Origin: Anoxybacteroides rupiense
GTDB lineage: Bacteria; Bacillota; Bacilli; Bacillales; Anoxybacillaceae
Direction: 5' to 3'
Length of the DNA: 64,000 bases
NCBI RefSeq assembly: GCF_014196195.1
Contig: NZ_JACIDF010000001.1
Span: 124,001-188,000 of the forward strand
Made by a program: the position numbers and the translations under genes. Under the pieces are notes generated by a model that had not been told where the DNA came from, ran no database searches, and was given only the letters and a program-made list of their open reading frames with translations. Below, piece by piece: positions 30,426 to 40,561 of this stretch. How positions within the stretch are numbered: position 1 is the stretch's first letter; every line of letters begins with the position of its first letter.

Positions 30426-30454
30426 TTGCCAACCATCTAGAATTGCCGTATAAA
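30426..30454 (+). promoter_or_regulatory. xylR promoter
   Basis: TTGCCA (30426-30431) and TATAAA (30449-30454) are 17 bases apart. The XylR operator ends 2 bases before the -35, so the same site can control xylR and the divergent xynD. The transcript would start near 30461, about 25 bases before the TTG start codon. Confidence 0.7.
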
Positions 30455-30485
30455 TTATGATACATTGGTACATAGGGTGATTCAT

Positions 30486-31676
30486 TTGACAAAAGTAACG
30501 GGAAATCCACATCTAATTAAAAAAATTAATAAGTCGCTAGTGCTTGAGATGATAAGAACACAGGGTCCTTTGTCGCGAGCTGATATAGCACAGCGTTCCG
30601 GACTGAATAAAGGGACGGTTTCTTCCTTAGTCAAAGAATTAATCGAGGAAGAGCTCGTATATGAAATAGGCCAAGGAGAATCAAGCGGCGGACGGCGGCC
30701 TGTTCTGCTGCTGTTTAATGAAAAAGCCGGCTTCTCGATCGGCATCGATTTAGGGGTTCACTACATTTTGGGAGTGTTAACAGACCTCCAAGGAAACGTC
30801 ATAGCCCAAAAGCGAGTGTCTTTTCAAAATAAAGGGTATCAAGCGGTATTGGTTCTTATCAAAGAAACCGTTCTCTCTCTGCTTGAACATATGCCAAAGA
30901 GCCGCTACGGATTGGTCGGTATCGGAATGGGCGTACCAGGAATTGTTGATAAAACAGGGACGGTGCTGTTTGCTCCGAATTTATCGTGGAAGGATATCCC
31001 TTTAAAACAGGAAATGGAGGCTGTCTTTCATGTTCCTGTCGTCATTGATAATGAAGCCAATGCGGGAGCATATGGAGAAAAACGCCTCGGCGCCGGACAA
31101 GAATTCGACCACATTCTTTATGTGAGCGCTGGCATTGGCATCGGTGTCGGTTTGGTGCTTAACGGTGAGCTTTATCGAGGAACGAACGGCTTCGCAGGCG
31201 AAAGCGGCCATATGACGATTGACATCGACGGACCCGTTTGCCGCTGCGGAAATAAAGGATGCTGGGAGCTGTACGCCTCAGAACAAGCCATTTTGGAAAA
31301 AGCCAAACAGCAGAATGTTGTTTCTGAAACAAAAGAAGTTTCTTTGGAGACTTTATTAAGCTTGGCCAAGCAAAATGATCAAAAAGCCATTCAGTTATTT
31401 GCTGAAATTGGCCGCTATTTAGCGATTGGAATCAATAACCTTCTCAACACCTTTAATCCACAGCAAATCATCATCGGCAACCGCCTTTCGATGGCAAAAC
31501 AGTGGATTAAGCCGGCGATTCAGCAAGCGCTCTCTTCTCGCACTTTGCCGTTTCAGCCAACCCATTTAAGCCTTCATTTTTCTAAGCTATCCATTGATTC
31601 AACGGCACTAGGAATGGCTTTGTTTGTCATTGAAGATTTTTTGAAAAAAGGAGAAAAAATACAAGTGTTTCTATAA
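30486..31676 (+). CDS. xylR: Xylose repressor (ROK family)
   Basis: A 396-residue ROK repressor that releases DNA when xylose binds. The winged helix near residues 20-65 contains RADIAQRSGLNKGTVSSLV. The sugar-kinase-like domain begins with SIGIDLGVHY, and the zinc site CRCGNKGCWELYAS is present. The start is the TTG at 30486, with AGGGTGA 5 bases upstream; an earlier in-frame TTG at 30465 has no ribosome site. Matching operators stand before xylA, xynD/xylR and the oxidoreductase operon. It ends at a bidirectional terminator. Confidence 0.95.
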   Translation: MTKVTGNPHLIKKINKSLVLEMIRTQGPLSRADIAQRSGLNKGTVSSLVKELIEEELVYEIGQGESSGGRRPVLLLFNEKAGFSIGIDLGVHYILGVLTDLQGNVIAQKRVSFQNKGYQAVLVLIKETVLSLLEHMPKSRYGLVGIGMGVPGIVDKTGTVLFAPNLSWKDIPLKQEMEAVFHVPVVIDNEANAGAYGEKRLGAGQEFDHILYVSAGIGIGVGLVLNGELYRGTNGFAGESGHMTIDIDGPVCRCGNKGCWELYASEQAILEKAKQQNVVSETKEVSLETLLSLAKQNDQKAIQLFAEIGRYLAIGINNLLNTFNPQQIIIGNRLSMAKQWIKPAIQQALSSRTLPFQPTHLSLHFSKLSIDSTALGMALFVIEDFLKKGEKIQVFL

Positions 31677-31724
31677 CCAGCTCTCATCGACCGTTGAGAA
31701 GCAAGTGACGAGCTGATAACAAAC

Positions 31725-31758
31725 AAGGGGATCCCAGCATGTTTTATGGGATCCCCTT
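31725..31758. terminator. Bidirectional terminator between xylR and the oxidoreductase operon
   Basis: AAGGGGATCCCA (31725-31736) and TGGGATCCCCTT (31747-31758) form a perfect 12-base stem with a 10-base loop. TCTTTT follows on the plus strand and TTGTTTGTT on the minus strand. It separates two convergent units. Confidence 0.75.
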
Positions 31759-31766
31759 TCTTTTAG

Positions 31767-32750
31767 TTAATACGCCCCTCGAATAAACGGATGCACTTCG
31801 TTTTGATAAAACTCGGCTAATTTTTCCTTTTCCTCCGGGCTAAAGGAAGGAACCATGGCAGCTTGCAAATTGTCCTCCACCTGTTTAATCGTCTTAAATC
31901 CTGGAATGATGCATGTAATTGAGTCATGATCTAAAATCCAGCGAAGGGCTGCTCTTGTCATATTTCCTCGGCCATTGGCAATCCACTCTAGCTGTTCGCT
32001 GAGCTCTACCCCTTTATGGAACTCAAGGCCGGCAAATGTTTCTCCGACATTGAAATGCTCGCCATTTCGATTAAAGTGGCGATGGTCACCTTCTGCAAAC
32101 GTTGTCGTTTTTGTAAATTTTCCTGTCAGCAATCCGCTGGCCAGCGGCAGCCGCGCCAATATGCCTACTCCCTTCTCTTTCGCCTGTGGAAGCAGCTTTT
32201 CTAAAGGTTTTTGCCGGAAAATATTAAAAATGACTTGCAGCGCTTTGACGTTCGGATTGGCCAAACAAACAAGCCCTTCCTCCACCGTCTCAACACTGAC
32301 GCCGTAATAACGGATCTTCCCTTCTTGCTGCAATTGATCAAGCACTTCAAACACACGACCATCTTTCAGCACTTCCAGCGGCGGGCAATGGATTTGATAG
32401 AGATCAATCCGCTCACGCTGCAGGCGCTTTAAGCTCCCTTCACAATACTTGCGCACCTGTTCCGCAGAATATGTGCGGAAATCATGAATATCGCCCGCCC
32501 GGCAAAATTTTGTCGCGATGTAGATGTCGTCTGCTTTTCCTTTTGTCGCTTTCGCTAGAAGTTCTTCACTGCGTCCATCTCCATATACATCGGCCGTATC
32601 GAAGAAGTTTACACCAGCTTCAATCGCCCGCTGCAACCCTTTTAGTGCCTCTTCTTCATCCGTCTGTCCCCATGATCCGCCAATCGCCCATGTCCCAAAG
32701 CTAATTTCACTTACCTCAAGCTCGGTATTTCCTAAACGGCGATACTTCAT
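31767..32750 (-). CDS. Aldo/keto reductase
   Basis: A 327-residue NAD(P)H-dependent aldo-keto reductase of the YhdN-like group. It shows FGTWAIGGSW, the catalytic Asp/Tyr in NFFDTADVYGDGRSEELLAK, the catalytic Lys in IATKFC, and the His in YQIHCPP. It is the last gene of the galM-containing operon controlled by the XylR site at 34996-35020. Reduction of an aldehyde or pentose (for example xylose to xylitol) is possible but not shown by sequence. Confidence 0.88.
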   Translation of the reverse strand: MKYRRLGNTELEVSEISFGTWAIGGSWGQTDEEEALKGLQRAIEAGVNFFDTADVYGDGRSEELLAKATKGKADDIYIATKFCRAGDIHDFRTYSAEQVRKYCEGSLKRLQRERIDLYQIHCPPLEVLKDGRVFEVLDQLQQEGKIRYYGVSVETVEEGLVCLANPNVKALQVIFNIFRQKPLEKLLPQAKEKGVGILARLPLASGLLTGKFTKTTTFAEGDHRHFNRNGEHFNVGETFAGLEFHKGVELSEQLEWIANGRGNMTRAALRWILDHDSITCIIPGFKTIKQVEDNLQAAMVPSFSPEEKEKLAEFYQNEVHPFIRGAY

Positions 32751-32783
32751 GACTTTCTCCCTCCATATGTAAGCATCTATTTT

Positions 32784-33833
32784 TTAATCAGCTACGCCAA
32801 TCTGATACTTCGTTACAGAAGAATAGGTGTCACCTGCACGCAAGATCGGGCTAGGAAAGTGCGGATGATGAACAGCGTCCGGCAGTCCTTGTGTTTCTAG
32901 GCAAATGCCAAGATATTTCCTTGACGGCACGCCGCCTACATCCAATTCTTCTGGAAACTGGTTCGACGTGTACACGACCACCCCAACTTCATCCGTCTCA
33001 ACCGTCAATACCCGGCCGCTCTCTCTGTCATAAAGCACAATCTCGTTGTCATGATGCCGATCCAGCCAAAACGGATGGTCATACCCCCCACCAACCAACT
33101 CGATTTGCGGATGCCCGGATGCGACGGCCTCTCGTATGCTCTTTCCTTGCCGCAAGTCAAACGGCGTGCCAGTGACATCCAAGACGCGGCCCGTGGGAAT
33201 CAGCTCCTCATTCAACTCCAGCACGCGCGAGCTTTGAATCATCAACATGTGATCCAAAATATCACGTTTGCCGTTGCCGCTTAAGTTAAAATACGTATGA
33301 TTGGTCAAACTCAACGGGGTATCCTGATCGGCGATAGCCTGATACGCAATGCTCCATTCGTTGGCGTGATTCAGCGTATAAGTGACTTGGACATGCACTT
33401 GGCCCGGATATCCTTCTTCACCATCAGGACTCGTATAAGAAAATTGCACTCCGGCCTCATGATTAGCTTCAATGACTTTCGTATCCCAAATCACGCGATG
33501 AAATCCATTGATCCCTCCATGTAAATGGTTCCCATTCTCATTTTTATGAAGCGCATAGGTTGTTCCATTCAACTCAAAAGATGCTTGATGGATTCTGCCT
33601 GCTACTCGCCCGATAACAGCGCCGAAATACGGTTCATTTTTTATATAAGGAGTAAAGTCATCAAAGCCAAGTACGATATTTTCATAGTTTCCATGACGAT
33701 CGGGAGCGATTAGTTTCGTAATAATACATCCATAATTAAGGCATGTCACCTCTACGCCGTTGTCATTGATTATCGTAAAAGCGACAATAGGGCGCTCTGA
33801 CAGCTCTGCCCATTTTTTCTCAATGATTTTCAT
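32784..33833 (-). CDS. galM: Aldose 1-epimerase (mutarotase)
   Basis: A 349-residue mutarotase that equilibrates alpha and beta anomers of aldoses. Catalytic His residues are in NGNHLHGG (near 100) and SLTNHTYFNLSG (near 180), and the catalytic Glu in CLETQGLPDAVHH near the C-terminus. GGAGGG precedes the ATG. In a XylR-controlled operon, xylose mutarotation is the likely job, feeding XylA. Confidence 0.92.
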   Translation of the reverse strand: MKIIEKKWAELSERPIVAFTIINDNGVEVTCLNYGCIITKLIAPDRHGNYENIVLGFDDFTPYIKNEPYFGAVIGRVAGRIHQASFELNGTTYALHKNENGNHLHGGINGFHRVIWDTKVIEANHEAGVQFSYTSPDGEEGYPGQVHVQVTYTLNHANEWSIAYQAIADQDTPLSLTNHTYFNLSGNGKRDILDHMLMIQSSRVLELNEELIPTGRVLDVTGTPFDLRQGKSIREAVASGHPQIELVGGGYDHPFWLDRHHDNEIVLYDRESGRVLTVETDEVGVVVYTSNQFPEELDVGGVPSRKYLGICLETQGLPDAVHHPHFPSPILRAGDTYSSVTKYQIGVAD

Positions 33834-33876
33834 CGCCGCGGCCCTCCTCTATTAGTAAAAAAACGCTTGACACTCA

Positions 33877-34875
33877 TCATGCTAGCGGTACTTTTCTTCC
33901 CGTTTCTGCCGATATCCGGCATGCCTCCAGCACTCTTGCCTGCTGAAGCATCGCCTGATGGGAGTAGCTTGGCTGCTTTCCTGTCAAAATGCATTCAGAA
34001 ATGTGTTCAACCTCAAGCACATATTGATCGCCCGTCACTATTTCCTCGCGCACTTCACCAGAAGCGGTTTGCACCACGATCAATCCCTTGCCATCGTGCA
34101 AATCGGGCCGATATGCCCGCGGTACGGTCAGTTTTCCCTTTGTTCCAATGATTTCATATTCATTGCGCCAAACCGCTTCAAAACTACAGTCAAATAAAGC
34201 ATGAACACCATTGTCCATTTTCATCCATCCGCTTGTCGCTACATCAACCGAATGCTGGTTGTCATAGCTGGAATGAACGGCTAATTCAATCGGCTCCGCA
34301 TTTAATAGATAACGAGTGGAATGAACGCAGTAGCAGCCAATATCGAACAGGCTTCCGCCGCCTAATTGTGCATTCATCCGGATATTATTTTTGCGTTCCT
34401 GAAGATCAAACGAGAAGCCCACTCGAATGGTCTTTATCTCTCCTATTTTACCTGAAGCAAGAATATCTTTCACTCTTTGATGCTGCGGATGAAACTGATA
34501 CATAAATGCTTCCATCAAAATGACTTGATTCTTTTTACAAGCCGCCACCATATTGCTGACATCTTTTTCACATAAAGCGGCCGGTTTTTCGCACAGCACG
34601 TGTTTTTTATGTTCTGCTGCTTGAATGGTCCATTCGGCATGCAAACTATTAGGAAGTGGAATATACACAGCATCAATATCAGGATCGTGAAGCAAAGCTT
34701 CATAGCGATCATAAGCCTTTGCAATTCCCAGCTGACGCGCCGCTTCATGCGCTTTTCCGCTCTCGCTTGCAATCGCTACCACTTCAGCATTTTGCGAACG
34801 CTGAATCGCAGGAATCAACGTTTCTCTTGCAATCGCAGCGGTGCTTAAAATCCCCCAACGGACTTTAGAACTCAT
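33877..34875 (-). CDS. Gfo/Idh/MocA-family oxidoreductase
   Basis: A 332-residue NAD(P)-dependent dehydrogenase. It has an N-terminal Rossmann fold (WGILSTAAIA), the EKPAAL motif with the catalytic Lys near residue 95, and GGGSLFDIGCYCVH in the C-terminal domain. It resembles the dihydrodiol/D-xylose dehydrogenase branch of the family. GGAGTG precedes the ATG. It is first in the operon with galM and the aldo-keto reductase, whose promoter carries a strong XylR operator. Oxidation of xylose to xylonolactone is a reasonable hypothesis; other sugars remain possible. Confidence 0.85.
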   Translation of the reverse strand: MSSKVRWGILSTAAIARETLIPAIQRSQNAEVVAIASESGKAHEAARQLGIAKAYDRYEALLHDPDIDAVYIPLPNSLHAEWTIQAAEHKKHVLCEKPAALCEKDVSNMVAACKKNQVILMEAFMYQFHPQHQRVKDILASGKIGEIKTIRVGFSFDLQERKNNIRMNAQLGGGSLFDIGCYCVHSTRYLLNAEPIELAVHSSYDNQHSVDVATSGWMKMDNGVHALFDCSFEAVWRNEYEIIGTKGKLTVPRAYRPDLHDGKGLIVVQTASGEVREEIVTGDQYVLEVEHISECILTGKQPSYSHQAMLQQARVLEACRISAETGRKVPLA

Positions 34876-34978
34876 CTTTCTTCACTCCTTTTACTAACCA
34901 AGACCTATGGTTGGCAGTCGCTTAGCCAACACAATATCGTATTGTTTGAAATTTCTAAAAACGAATCGTAATACTTCC

Positions 34979-35020
34979 ATCATAGCAAGGTTTAGTTAGT
35001 TTGTACAGGAAACAAACTAA
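34979..35020 (-). promoter_or_regulatory. XylR-controlled promoter of the oxidoreductase/galM operon
   Basis: A 25-base site at 34996-35020 has perfect 9-base arms TTAGTTTGT and ACAAACTAA around a 7-base centre, the classical Bacillus XylR operator form. On the minus strand a -10 TATGAT (34984-34979) and a -35 TGTACA (35007-35002) are 17 bases apart, with the -35 inside the operator. Nothing else is supported in the rest of 34876-35200. Confidence 0.82.
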
Positions 35021-35202
35021 TATATTTATCGACAGGTTCTTTCAACAAACAAAACTAAAAGATCTGCAAATAAACGACCCTTCCCCTTGCTTTATCTGTC
35101 TTATTTTTCTAATTCCGTTCAAAATATCAATCTTTATTAATCTCCACCTATTCTCTTCTAATCATCAATTCCCCAATCAATGAGCCCTGGACTGATGAAT
35201 AA

Positions 35203-35240
35203 AAAAGACATGAGAAGCAATTTCCTCCCCCATGTCTTTT
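35203..35240 (-). terminator. Terminator of araDBA
   Basis: AAAAGACATG (35203-35212) pairs with CATGTCTTTT (35231-35240). On the minus strand the stem ends in a run of six T. It lies 22 bases after the araA stop. Confidence 0.75.
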
Positions 35241-35261
35241 GATTGCGTTCACTTCAACATC

Positions 35262-36752
35262 TTAGCGATACCGCCATACTACTTCATTCCACATGAGCTC
35301 ATTTTTGATCGTTTGCGGTGAAGTGCGCTCATCGATAACTACACATTCAATGCCGCCCATTTCCGCAAAATCTTGCAATTGCTCCGTTGTGACGGCAAAC
35401 GAGAAGCATGTATGGTGAGCGCCTCCGGCTAAAATCCATGCTTCTGCGGAATCGCGAAGTGACGGGCGTGGTTTCCATAAAACTCTTGCAACTGGGAGAT
35501 TAGGTATTTCCTTTTCTATTTTAACCGCATCCACCTCGTTCACAATCAATCGGAAACGATGTCCAAGATCAATTAGGCAAGCATTCACCGCTGATCCCGC
35601 ATCACCATCAAAAACAAGACGGGCCGGATCCTCTTTTCCTCCGATCGACAGAGGATGAACTTCAATTCTCGGTTTTGTTGCGGCAATCGTCGGGCACACT
35701 TCAAGCATATGGGCGCCGAGAATCATTTCGTTGCCCGGCTCAAAGTGGTACGTGTAATCTTCCATAAATGACGTTCCTTTGCCATTGGCCATCACTTTCA
35801 TAAGCCGAACAAGCGCAGCCGTTTTCCAGTCTCCCTCGCCGCCGAAGCCGTATCCTTCCGCCATAAGCCGCTGAACTGCGAGCCCTGGAAGCTGCTTCAT
35901 GCCATGCAAATCCTCGAACGTCGTCGTAAAGGCAGTAAAGTTCCCATCTTGTAAAAAGGCTTTTAGTCCAAGTTCAATCCGCGCCTGTTCACGGATCGAC
36001 TCGCGAACAGGCCCTTCTTGGCGGCCGGCTGGTACAATGTTATACAGCTCCTCGTATTCATCAAGCAGCTCGTTCACTTTTTGTTCGGAAATATCGCGGA
36101 TGTATTGGACTAAATCCCCAACGCCATAGCCGTTGACCGACCAACCGAATTGGATTTGCGCTCCAACTTTGTCCCCTTCAGTAACTGCTACTTCGCGCAT
36201 GTTGTCGCCAAAACGGGCCACTTTTAGATTTCGGCTTTCCGCAAAAGCGACAGCCGTCCACATCCATCCTGCCATTTGCTTAAGAACATCCTTCTCCTCC
36301 CAATGACCAACGATCACTTTCCGGGCGATCCCCATTCTCGCGCCGATAAATCCGTATTCCCGATCACCGTGGGCTGATTGATTTAAGTTCATAAAGTCCA
36401 TATCAATGCGATCCCATGGAATGTCACGGTTAAATTGAGTGTGGAGATGCAATAGCGGTTTTCTTAGCTGCGACAGACCGCCAATCCACATTTTCGCTGG
36501 AGAAAATGTATGCATCCATGTGATCATCCCCGCACAAGCGTCATCGGCATTCGCTTCTATACAAAGCCTACGAATGCCATCTGCCGTTGTAGCAATTGGT
36601 TTCAACACTATTTTAAATGGAAGAGCGCTATCCTGATTGAGCCCTTCCGTTATTCTGTTGGCATGAACCTCCACTTGGGATAATGCCTCTTCCCCGTATA
36701 AATGTTGGCTTCCTATGACAAACCAAAATTCATATGGACGTAACTGTAGCAT
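35262..36752 (-). CDS. araA: L-arabinose isomerase
   Basis: Converts L-arabinose to L-ribulose with Mn or Co. The 496-residue protein has family features [12 protein letters not shown] at the N-terminus, [16 protein letters not shown], metal-ligand Glu residues in [15 protein letters not shown] and [14 protein letters not shown], and a late His in GGAHHTCFS. Ribosome site GGGGAG. Third gene of araD-araB-araA, 20 bases after araB, followed by a terminator. Confidence 0.96.
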   Translation of the reverse strand: MLQLRPYEFWFVIGSQHLYGEEALSQVEVHANRITEGLNQDSALPFKIVLKPIATTADGIRRLCIEANADDACAGMITWMHTFSPAKMWIGGLSQLRKPLLHLHTQFNRDIPWDRIDMDFMNLNQSAHGDREYGFIGARMGIARKVIVGHWEEKDVLKQMAGWMWTAVAFAESRNLKVARFGDNMREVAVTEGDKVGAQIQFGWSVNGYGVGDLVQYIRDISEQKVNELLDEYEELYNIVPAGRQEGPVRESIREQARIELGLKAFLQDGNFTAFTTTFEDLHGMKQLPGLAVQRLMAEGYGFGGEGDWKTAALVRLMKVMANGKGTSFMEDYTYHFEPGNEMILGAHMLEVCPTIAATKPRIEVHPLSIGGKEDPARLVFDGDAGSAVNACLIDLGHRFRLIVNEVDAVKIEKEIPNLPVARVLWKPRPSLRDSAEAWILAGGAHHTCFSFAVTTEQLQDFAEMGGIECVVIDERTSPQTIKNELMWNEVVWRYR

Positions 36753-36772
36753 CCAATCTCTCCCCTCATTGA

Positions 36773-38455
36773 TTAAACATTGGATTCTTCTAATCTTGCG
36801 TTTTCTTTCAATGCTTTTAATCGCTTCATCACATGATTTCCGCCGCGCCCAAAATAGTCATGAAGCTTTACATACTCTTGATAAAGCTGCTCATAAATAG
36901 CCACATTTTCCCGTATCGGCTGAAATACTTCATCGCGGACCCTTCCCATTTTTTGCGCCGCCTCTACAATCGATTCATATCCGCTGTTTTCTTTGCCGGC
37001 AGCGACGGCTGCAAACATCGCTGCTCCAACAGCCGGGGTATGCTTAGAAGCTGCCACTTTAATAGGACGATTCGTTACATCGGCATAAATTTGCATAAGC
37101 AATTTATTTTTTTGCGGCAGTCCACCGCACGCATAAAGCTCCTCCACTTTGACACCGCTTTCAACAAAAGCATCAATGATTCTCCGTGTGCCAAATGCCG
37201 TCGCTTCAAGCAAAGCTCGATAAATTTCTTCAGGTTTTGTCAGCAATGTATAGCCAACGATGAGCCCCGTTAAATCGGCATCGACCAGCACCGAACGGTT
37301 GCCGTTCCACCAGTCCAAGGCAAGCAGCCCGGTTTCTCCCGGCCGATAGGCAGCAGCCCGCTTTTCGAGCCATTCGTGGACGTTGCCCCCTTCTTTTTCC
37401 GCCGCTTCTTTGACATATGCCGGAACGCCTTGTTCGACATACCAAGCAAAAATATCACCGACCGCTGATTGTCCTGCTTCATAACCGAGATAGCCAGGGA
37501 TGATTCCGTCTTCAACGACACCGCACATTCCTTCCACATGTTTCTCTTCTGTTCCGAGCAGCATATGGCAAATAGAGGTTCCCATCGCCATGACAAGCTT
37601 TCCGGGTTCTACCACACCAACTCCAGGTACAGCGGCATGGGCATCGACATTTCCTACGGCGACCGCTGTTCCTGGAAGCAATCCCATCATTGCCGCCATT
37701 TCATTGCTCAGTCCGCCCGCTTTAGTTCCGAGAGGAATGATTTCGCCGCGCAACTTCGTTTCTGTTAAGTGTTCCAGCCGCGGATCAAGCGCTTGGAAAA
37801 ACTCCTTGCTTGGATAGCCGTCTTGTTTATGCCAAATCGATTTGTAGCCTGCCGTGCAACTGTTCCGCACGATTTGTCCCGTCATCTTGAAAACAACCCA
37901 GTCAGTCGCCTCTAAAAAGAGGTCGGTTTGCTCGTAGATGTCCGGCGCCTCATTTAAAATCTGCCAGATTTTCGCAATCATCCATTCGGATGAAATTTTC
38001 CCACCGTATCTCGGCAAAAATGCTTCTCCTCTTTTGGCAGCGATCTCATTTAACTTGTTCGCTTCACCTTGAGCCGCATGATGCTTCCATAATTTGACCC
38101 AACTGTGCGGCCGATGCTTAAAGTTCGGTTGGAAACAAAGCGGCTCGCCGAAAGCATCAACCGGTAACATTGTACATGATGTAAAATCAATGCCAACACC
38201 AATCACATCCTCAGGACGAACACCCGACTTTTGCAAAACGGCAGGAACCGCCGTAGCTAATACTTCGATATAGTCTCCGGGATGCTGGAGCGCCCAGTCT
38301 GGCTCCAGCTTTATATTCGATTCTGGCAGTGCTTCATCGATCACTCCATGAGCATATAAAGTAACATGATCGGCGATTTCGTTTCCCTCTAAATCGACAA
38401 GAACCGCTCGCCCAGACTCCGTTCCATAATCAATGCCAATCACATATTTCATCAT
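36773..38455 (-). CDS. araB: L-ribulokinase
   Basis: FGGY-family kinase making L-ribulose 5-phosphate. 560 residues from the start at 38455, chosen for GGAGGGG 5 bases before ATGATGAAA. Motifs seen are [13 protein letters not shown] at the N-terminus, [19 protein letters not shown], the active-site region [12 protein letters not shown] near residue 290, and ACGGLPQKN in the nucleotide domain. It begins 13 bases after araD. Confidence 0.95.
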   Translation of the reverse strand: MMKYVIGIDYGTESGRAVLVDLEGNEIADHVTLYAHGVIDEALPESNIKLEPDWALQHPGDYIEVLATAVPAVLQKSGVRPEDVIGVGIDFTSCTMLPVDAFGEPLCFQPNFKHRPHSWVKLWKHHAAQGEANKLNEIAAKRGEAFLPRYGGKISSEWMIAKIWQILNEAPDIYEQTDLFLEATDWVVFKMTGQIVRNSCTAGYKSIWHKQDGYPSKEFFQALDPRLEHLTETKLRGEIIPLGTKAGGLSNEMAAMMGLLPGTAVAVGNVDAHAAVPGVGVVEPGKLVMAMGTSICHMLLGTEEKHVEGMCGVVEDGIIPGYLGYEAGQSAVGDIFAWYVEQGVPAYVKEAAEKEGGNVHEWLEKRAAAYRPGETGLLALDWWNGNRSVLVDADLTGLIVGYTLLTKPEEIYRALLEATAFGTRRIIDAFVESGVKVEELYACGGLPQKNKLLMQIYADVTNRPIKVAASKHTPAVGAAMFAAVAAGKENSGYESIVEAAQKMGRVRDEVFQPIRENVAIYEQLYQEYVKLHDYFGRGGNHVMKRLKALKENARLEESNV

Positions 38456-38468
38456 GATATCCCCTCCG

Positions 38469-39155
38469 TCATTGCCCATAGTAAGCGTTTACTCCATGCT
38501 TCCGAAGATAATGCTGATCTAATAAAGATTGATCTATTGTCTGGACATTTGGATTCAGCTGATATGTTCTCGCTGCCATTTTTGCTACTTCTTCAAGAAC
38601 GACGGCATGATAAACGGCCTGATTAGGATCTTTCCCCCAAGTAAAGGGACCATGGCCATGAACGAGCACTCCAGGTACTTGCATCGGATCAAGAGAATGG
38701 AACGTCTCCACAATGAGGTTTCCCGTCTCTAGTTCATACGCTCCTTTAATTTCCGCTTGCGTCATTTTTCTCGTGCAAGGAATTTCTCCGTAAAAATAGT
38801 CGGCATGTGTCGTTCCTAACGCCGGAATCCCTTTTCCAGCCTGTGCCCAGATCGTCGCCCAAGGAGAGTGCGTATGGACAATGCCGCCAACCTGAGGAAA
38901 CGCTTTGTATAAGACTAAATGCGTAGGAGTATCAGATGAAGGCTTTAAGTTCCCTTCGACAACCTTTCCTTCTAAATCAACAACAACCATATCCTCTTTT
39001 GTCATTTTTTCATAAGCGATACCGCTTGGCTTAATGACCACAAGACCTTGCTCACGGTCAATGCCGCTGACATTTCCCCATGTAAACGTGACCAATTTCT
39101 GTTTGGGAAGCTGTAAATTCGCTTCCCAAACAAGCTGTTTTAACTCGTCAATCAT
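38469..39155 (-). CDS. araD: L-ribulose-5-phosphate 4-epimerase
   Basis: Class II aldolase-fold epimerase that makes D-xylulose 5-phosphate. 228 residues. Visible are [14 protein letters not shown], the zinc-binding HTHSPWAT, the acidic zinc-region Asp/Glu after GTTHADYF, and [10 protein letters not shown]. The ATG at 39155 is chosen because AGGGAG is 8 bases upstream; a GTG three codons earlier lies inside that site. First gene of araDBA under the AraR promoter at 39191-39213. Confidence 0.95.
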   Translation of the reverse strand: MIDELKQLVWEANLQLPKQKLVTFTWGNVSGIDREQGLVVIKPSGIAYEKMTKEDMVVVDLEGKVVEGNLKPSSDTPTHLVLYKAFPQVGGIVHTHSPWATIWAQAGKGIPALGTTHADYFYGEIPCTRKMTQAEIKGAYELETGNLIVETFHSLDPMQVPGVLVHGHGPFTWGKDPNQAVYHAVVLEEVAKMAARTYQLNPNVQTIDQSLLDQHYLRKHGVNAYYGQ

Positions 39156-39190
39156 CTCCCCCACTCCCTAATAAAAATGATGTCACCTCC

Positions 39191-39213
39191 ATTATAATTT
39201 TGTACGTACAATT
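39191..39213 (-). promoter_or_regulatory. araDBA promoter with AraR operator
   Basis: A -10 TATAAT reads on the minus strand at 39196-39191. TTTTGTACGTACAATT (39198-39213) matches the AraR operator consensus ATTTGTACGTACAAAT at 14 of 16 positions and fills the promoter spacer. A weak -35 TAGAAA lies 17 bases upstream of the -10. Confidence 0.8.
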
Positions 39214-39248
39214 TTTCTATAGTTTTTTGAAAATTTTATTCAAATATT

Positions 39249-40343
39249 TTAAACTCTTTTCGTCGAATCACGAATAATCAGTTCAGGCTGGTATACAATA
39301 TCCTCTACTTCTTCATGTTGCTTTTCAATCATTTTCACGAGCATTTCAGCTGCCCTCACCCCCATGTCCACTTTTGGATGGCGAATGGTGGTCAACTTCA
39401 CTTCTGTCGCTGTAGCAAATGTCGAATCATCAAAACCAACGATGGAAATGTCGTTAGGGACACTGAGCCCTTGCTGCCGAATGACATCTAATAGTTTGAC
39501 CGCCAGTTCATCATTGTAGCACACAAACGCAGTTGGCCTTGCTTCTTTAGGCTGCTGCAAAAAAAGGCGTGCTGCTTCTAATGGCTTCGTGTCTCTTTCC
39601 TCTGTCATATAAGAGATAAGATGGCCTGTCGTCAGCGGCATGCCATGCTCTTGATGTGCTTGAATAAAGCCTTTGAGTCGATTGACACCTTGCAAATCAT
39701 CCGTTTTGAAAAACCCCGCAATCCGTCGATGCCCAAGCTGGATTAAGTGATCGGTAAGCAAATAACCACCACGCGCATCATCCATTTTTATGTACGGACA
39801 ATTCATTTCCAAATATCGCTCGTTAATCATCACGTAAGGAATGTGCAGATTGTTAAGCACTAAATAATAGTTTAAATTAGGGTTCCCTTGGGCGCTTTTT
39901 GTCGGTTCGATGATGAGGCCACTTAGCGGCTGCTGAATCATCGCCTCTAAATGTTCCCGTTCCTTATCCTTATTATTGCCTGTGCTGGCTAAAAGCAGCC
40001 GATAGCCTTTTTCATAAAGGGCTTCCTCCGCTCCTCGAACAATGTGGGGGAAAATATAATCAGAAATATACGTCGTTAAGATCGCTACCGTTTTGGTGGT
40101 TTCTTGTTTTCCTATTGATTTGGGCTTAGAAACAAACGTTCCGCTTCCTTGGATTTTATATAGCCATCCTTCATGCTCAAGTTCCCCCAACGCCTGGCGA
40201 ACGGTATGGCGGCTTAACTGAAATTGGGTTACAATTTCATATTCTGTCGGTATTTTTTCATCCGGTTTTAATTTCCCTGACTTTATCCAAGATAAAATTT
40301 CATTTTTTAACTGCAAATACTTTGGTATATTTTTATCCTTCAT
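39249..40343 (-). CDS. araR: Arabinose operon repressor AraR (GntR/LacI chimera)
   Basis: A 364-residue repressor. An N-terminal GntR-type winged helix (residues 5-72, RHTVRQALGELEHEGWLYKI) is fused to a LacI/periplasmic-binding-type effector domain that binds L-arabinose, the distinctive AraR architecture. GGTG precedes the ATG by 5 bases. Operator-like sites are found before araD, before araR itself (40496-40511) and in a pair before araP. Confidence 0.95.
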   Translation of the reverse strand: MKDKNIPKYLQLKNEILSWIKSGKLKPDEKIPTEYEIVTQFQLSRHTVRQALGELEHEGWLYKIQGSGTFVSKPKSIGKQETTKTVAILTTYISDYIFPHIVRGAEEALYEKGYRLLLASTGNNKDKEREHLEAMIQQPLSGLIIEPTKSAQGNPNLNYYLVLNNLHIPYVMINERYLEMNCPYIKMDDARGGYLLTDHLIQLGHRRIAGFFKTDDLQGVNRLKGFIQAHQEHGMPLTTGHLISYMTEERDTKPLEAARLFLQQPKEARPTAFVCYNDELAVKLLDVIRQQGLSVPNDISIVGFDDSTFATATEVKLTTIRHPKVDMGVRAAEMLVKMIEKQHEEVEDIVYQPELIIRDSTKRV

Positions 40344-40480
40344 ATGTTCACCGCCTTATGACCAAATATCGATTTGCAAATGGGCTCATTCACTATCCAG
40401 ATTGTCTTGCTTAGTTTCAGCATTCCGTTTCATTTTGCAACGGTCGAAGCATCGGCACCATCTATCATTCATTATAACAG

Positions 40481-40511
40481 TTTTTATTTGTACGTATATA
40501 TAACATGGCAT
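40481..40511 (-). promoter_or_regulatory. araR promoter with AraR operator
   Basis: ATTTGTACGTATATAT (40496-40511) matches the AraR consensus at 14 of 16 positions. A -10 TATAAT reads on the minus strand at 40486-40481; the -35 is poor. This indicates autoregulation. Confidence 0.7.
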
Positions 40512-40536
40512 TTTTTTCATAATAAAAGAGGGGGCT

Positions 40537-40554
40537 CCCCCTCTCTTTCACACA
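40537..40554 (-). terminator. Terminator after araH
   Basis: AGAGGGGG and CCCCCTCT form a perfect 8-base GC-rich stem with a tight loop. On the minus strand TTTTATTATG follows. It closes the araEGH transcript just ahead of the araR promoter. Confidence 0.75.
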
Positions 40555-40561
40555 CTTGTCC

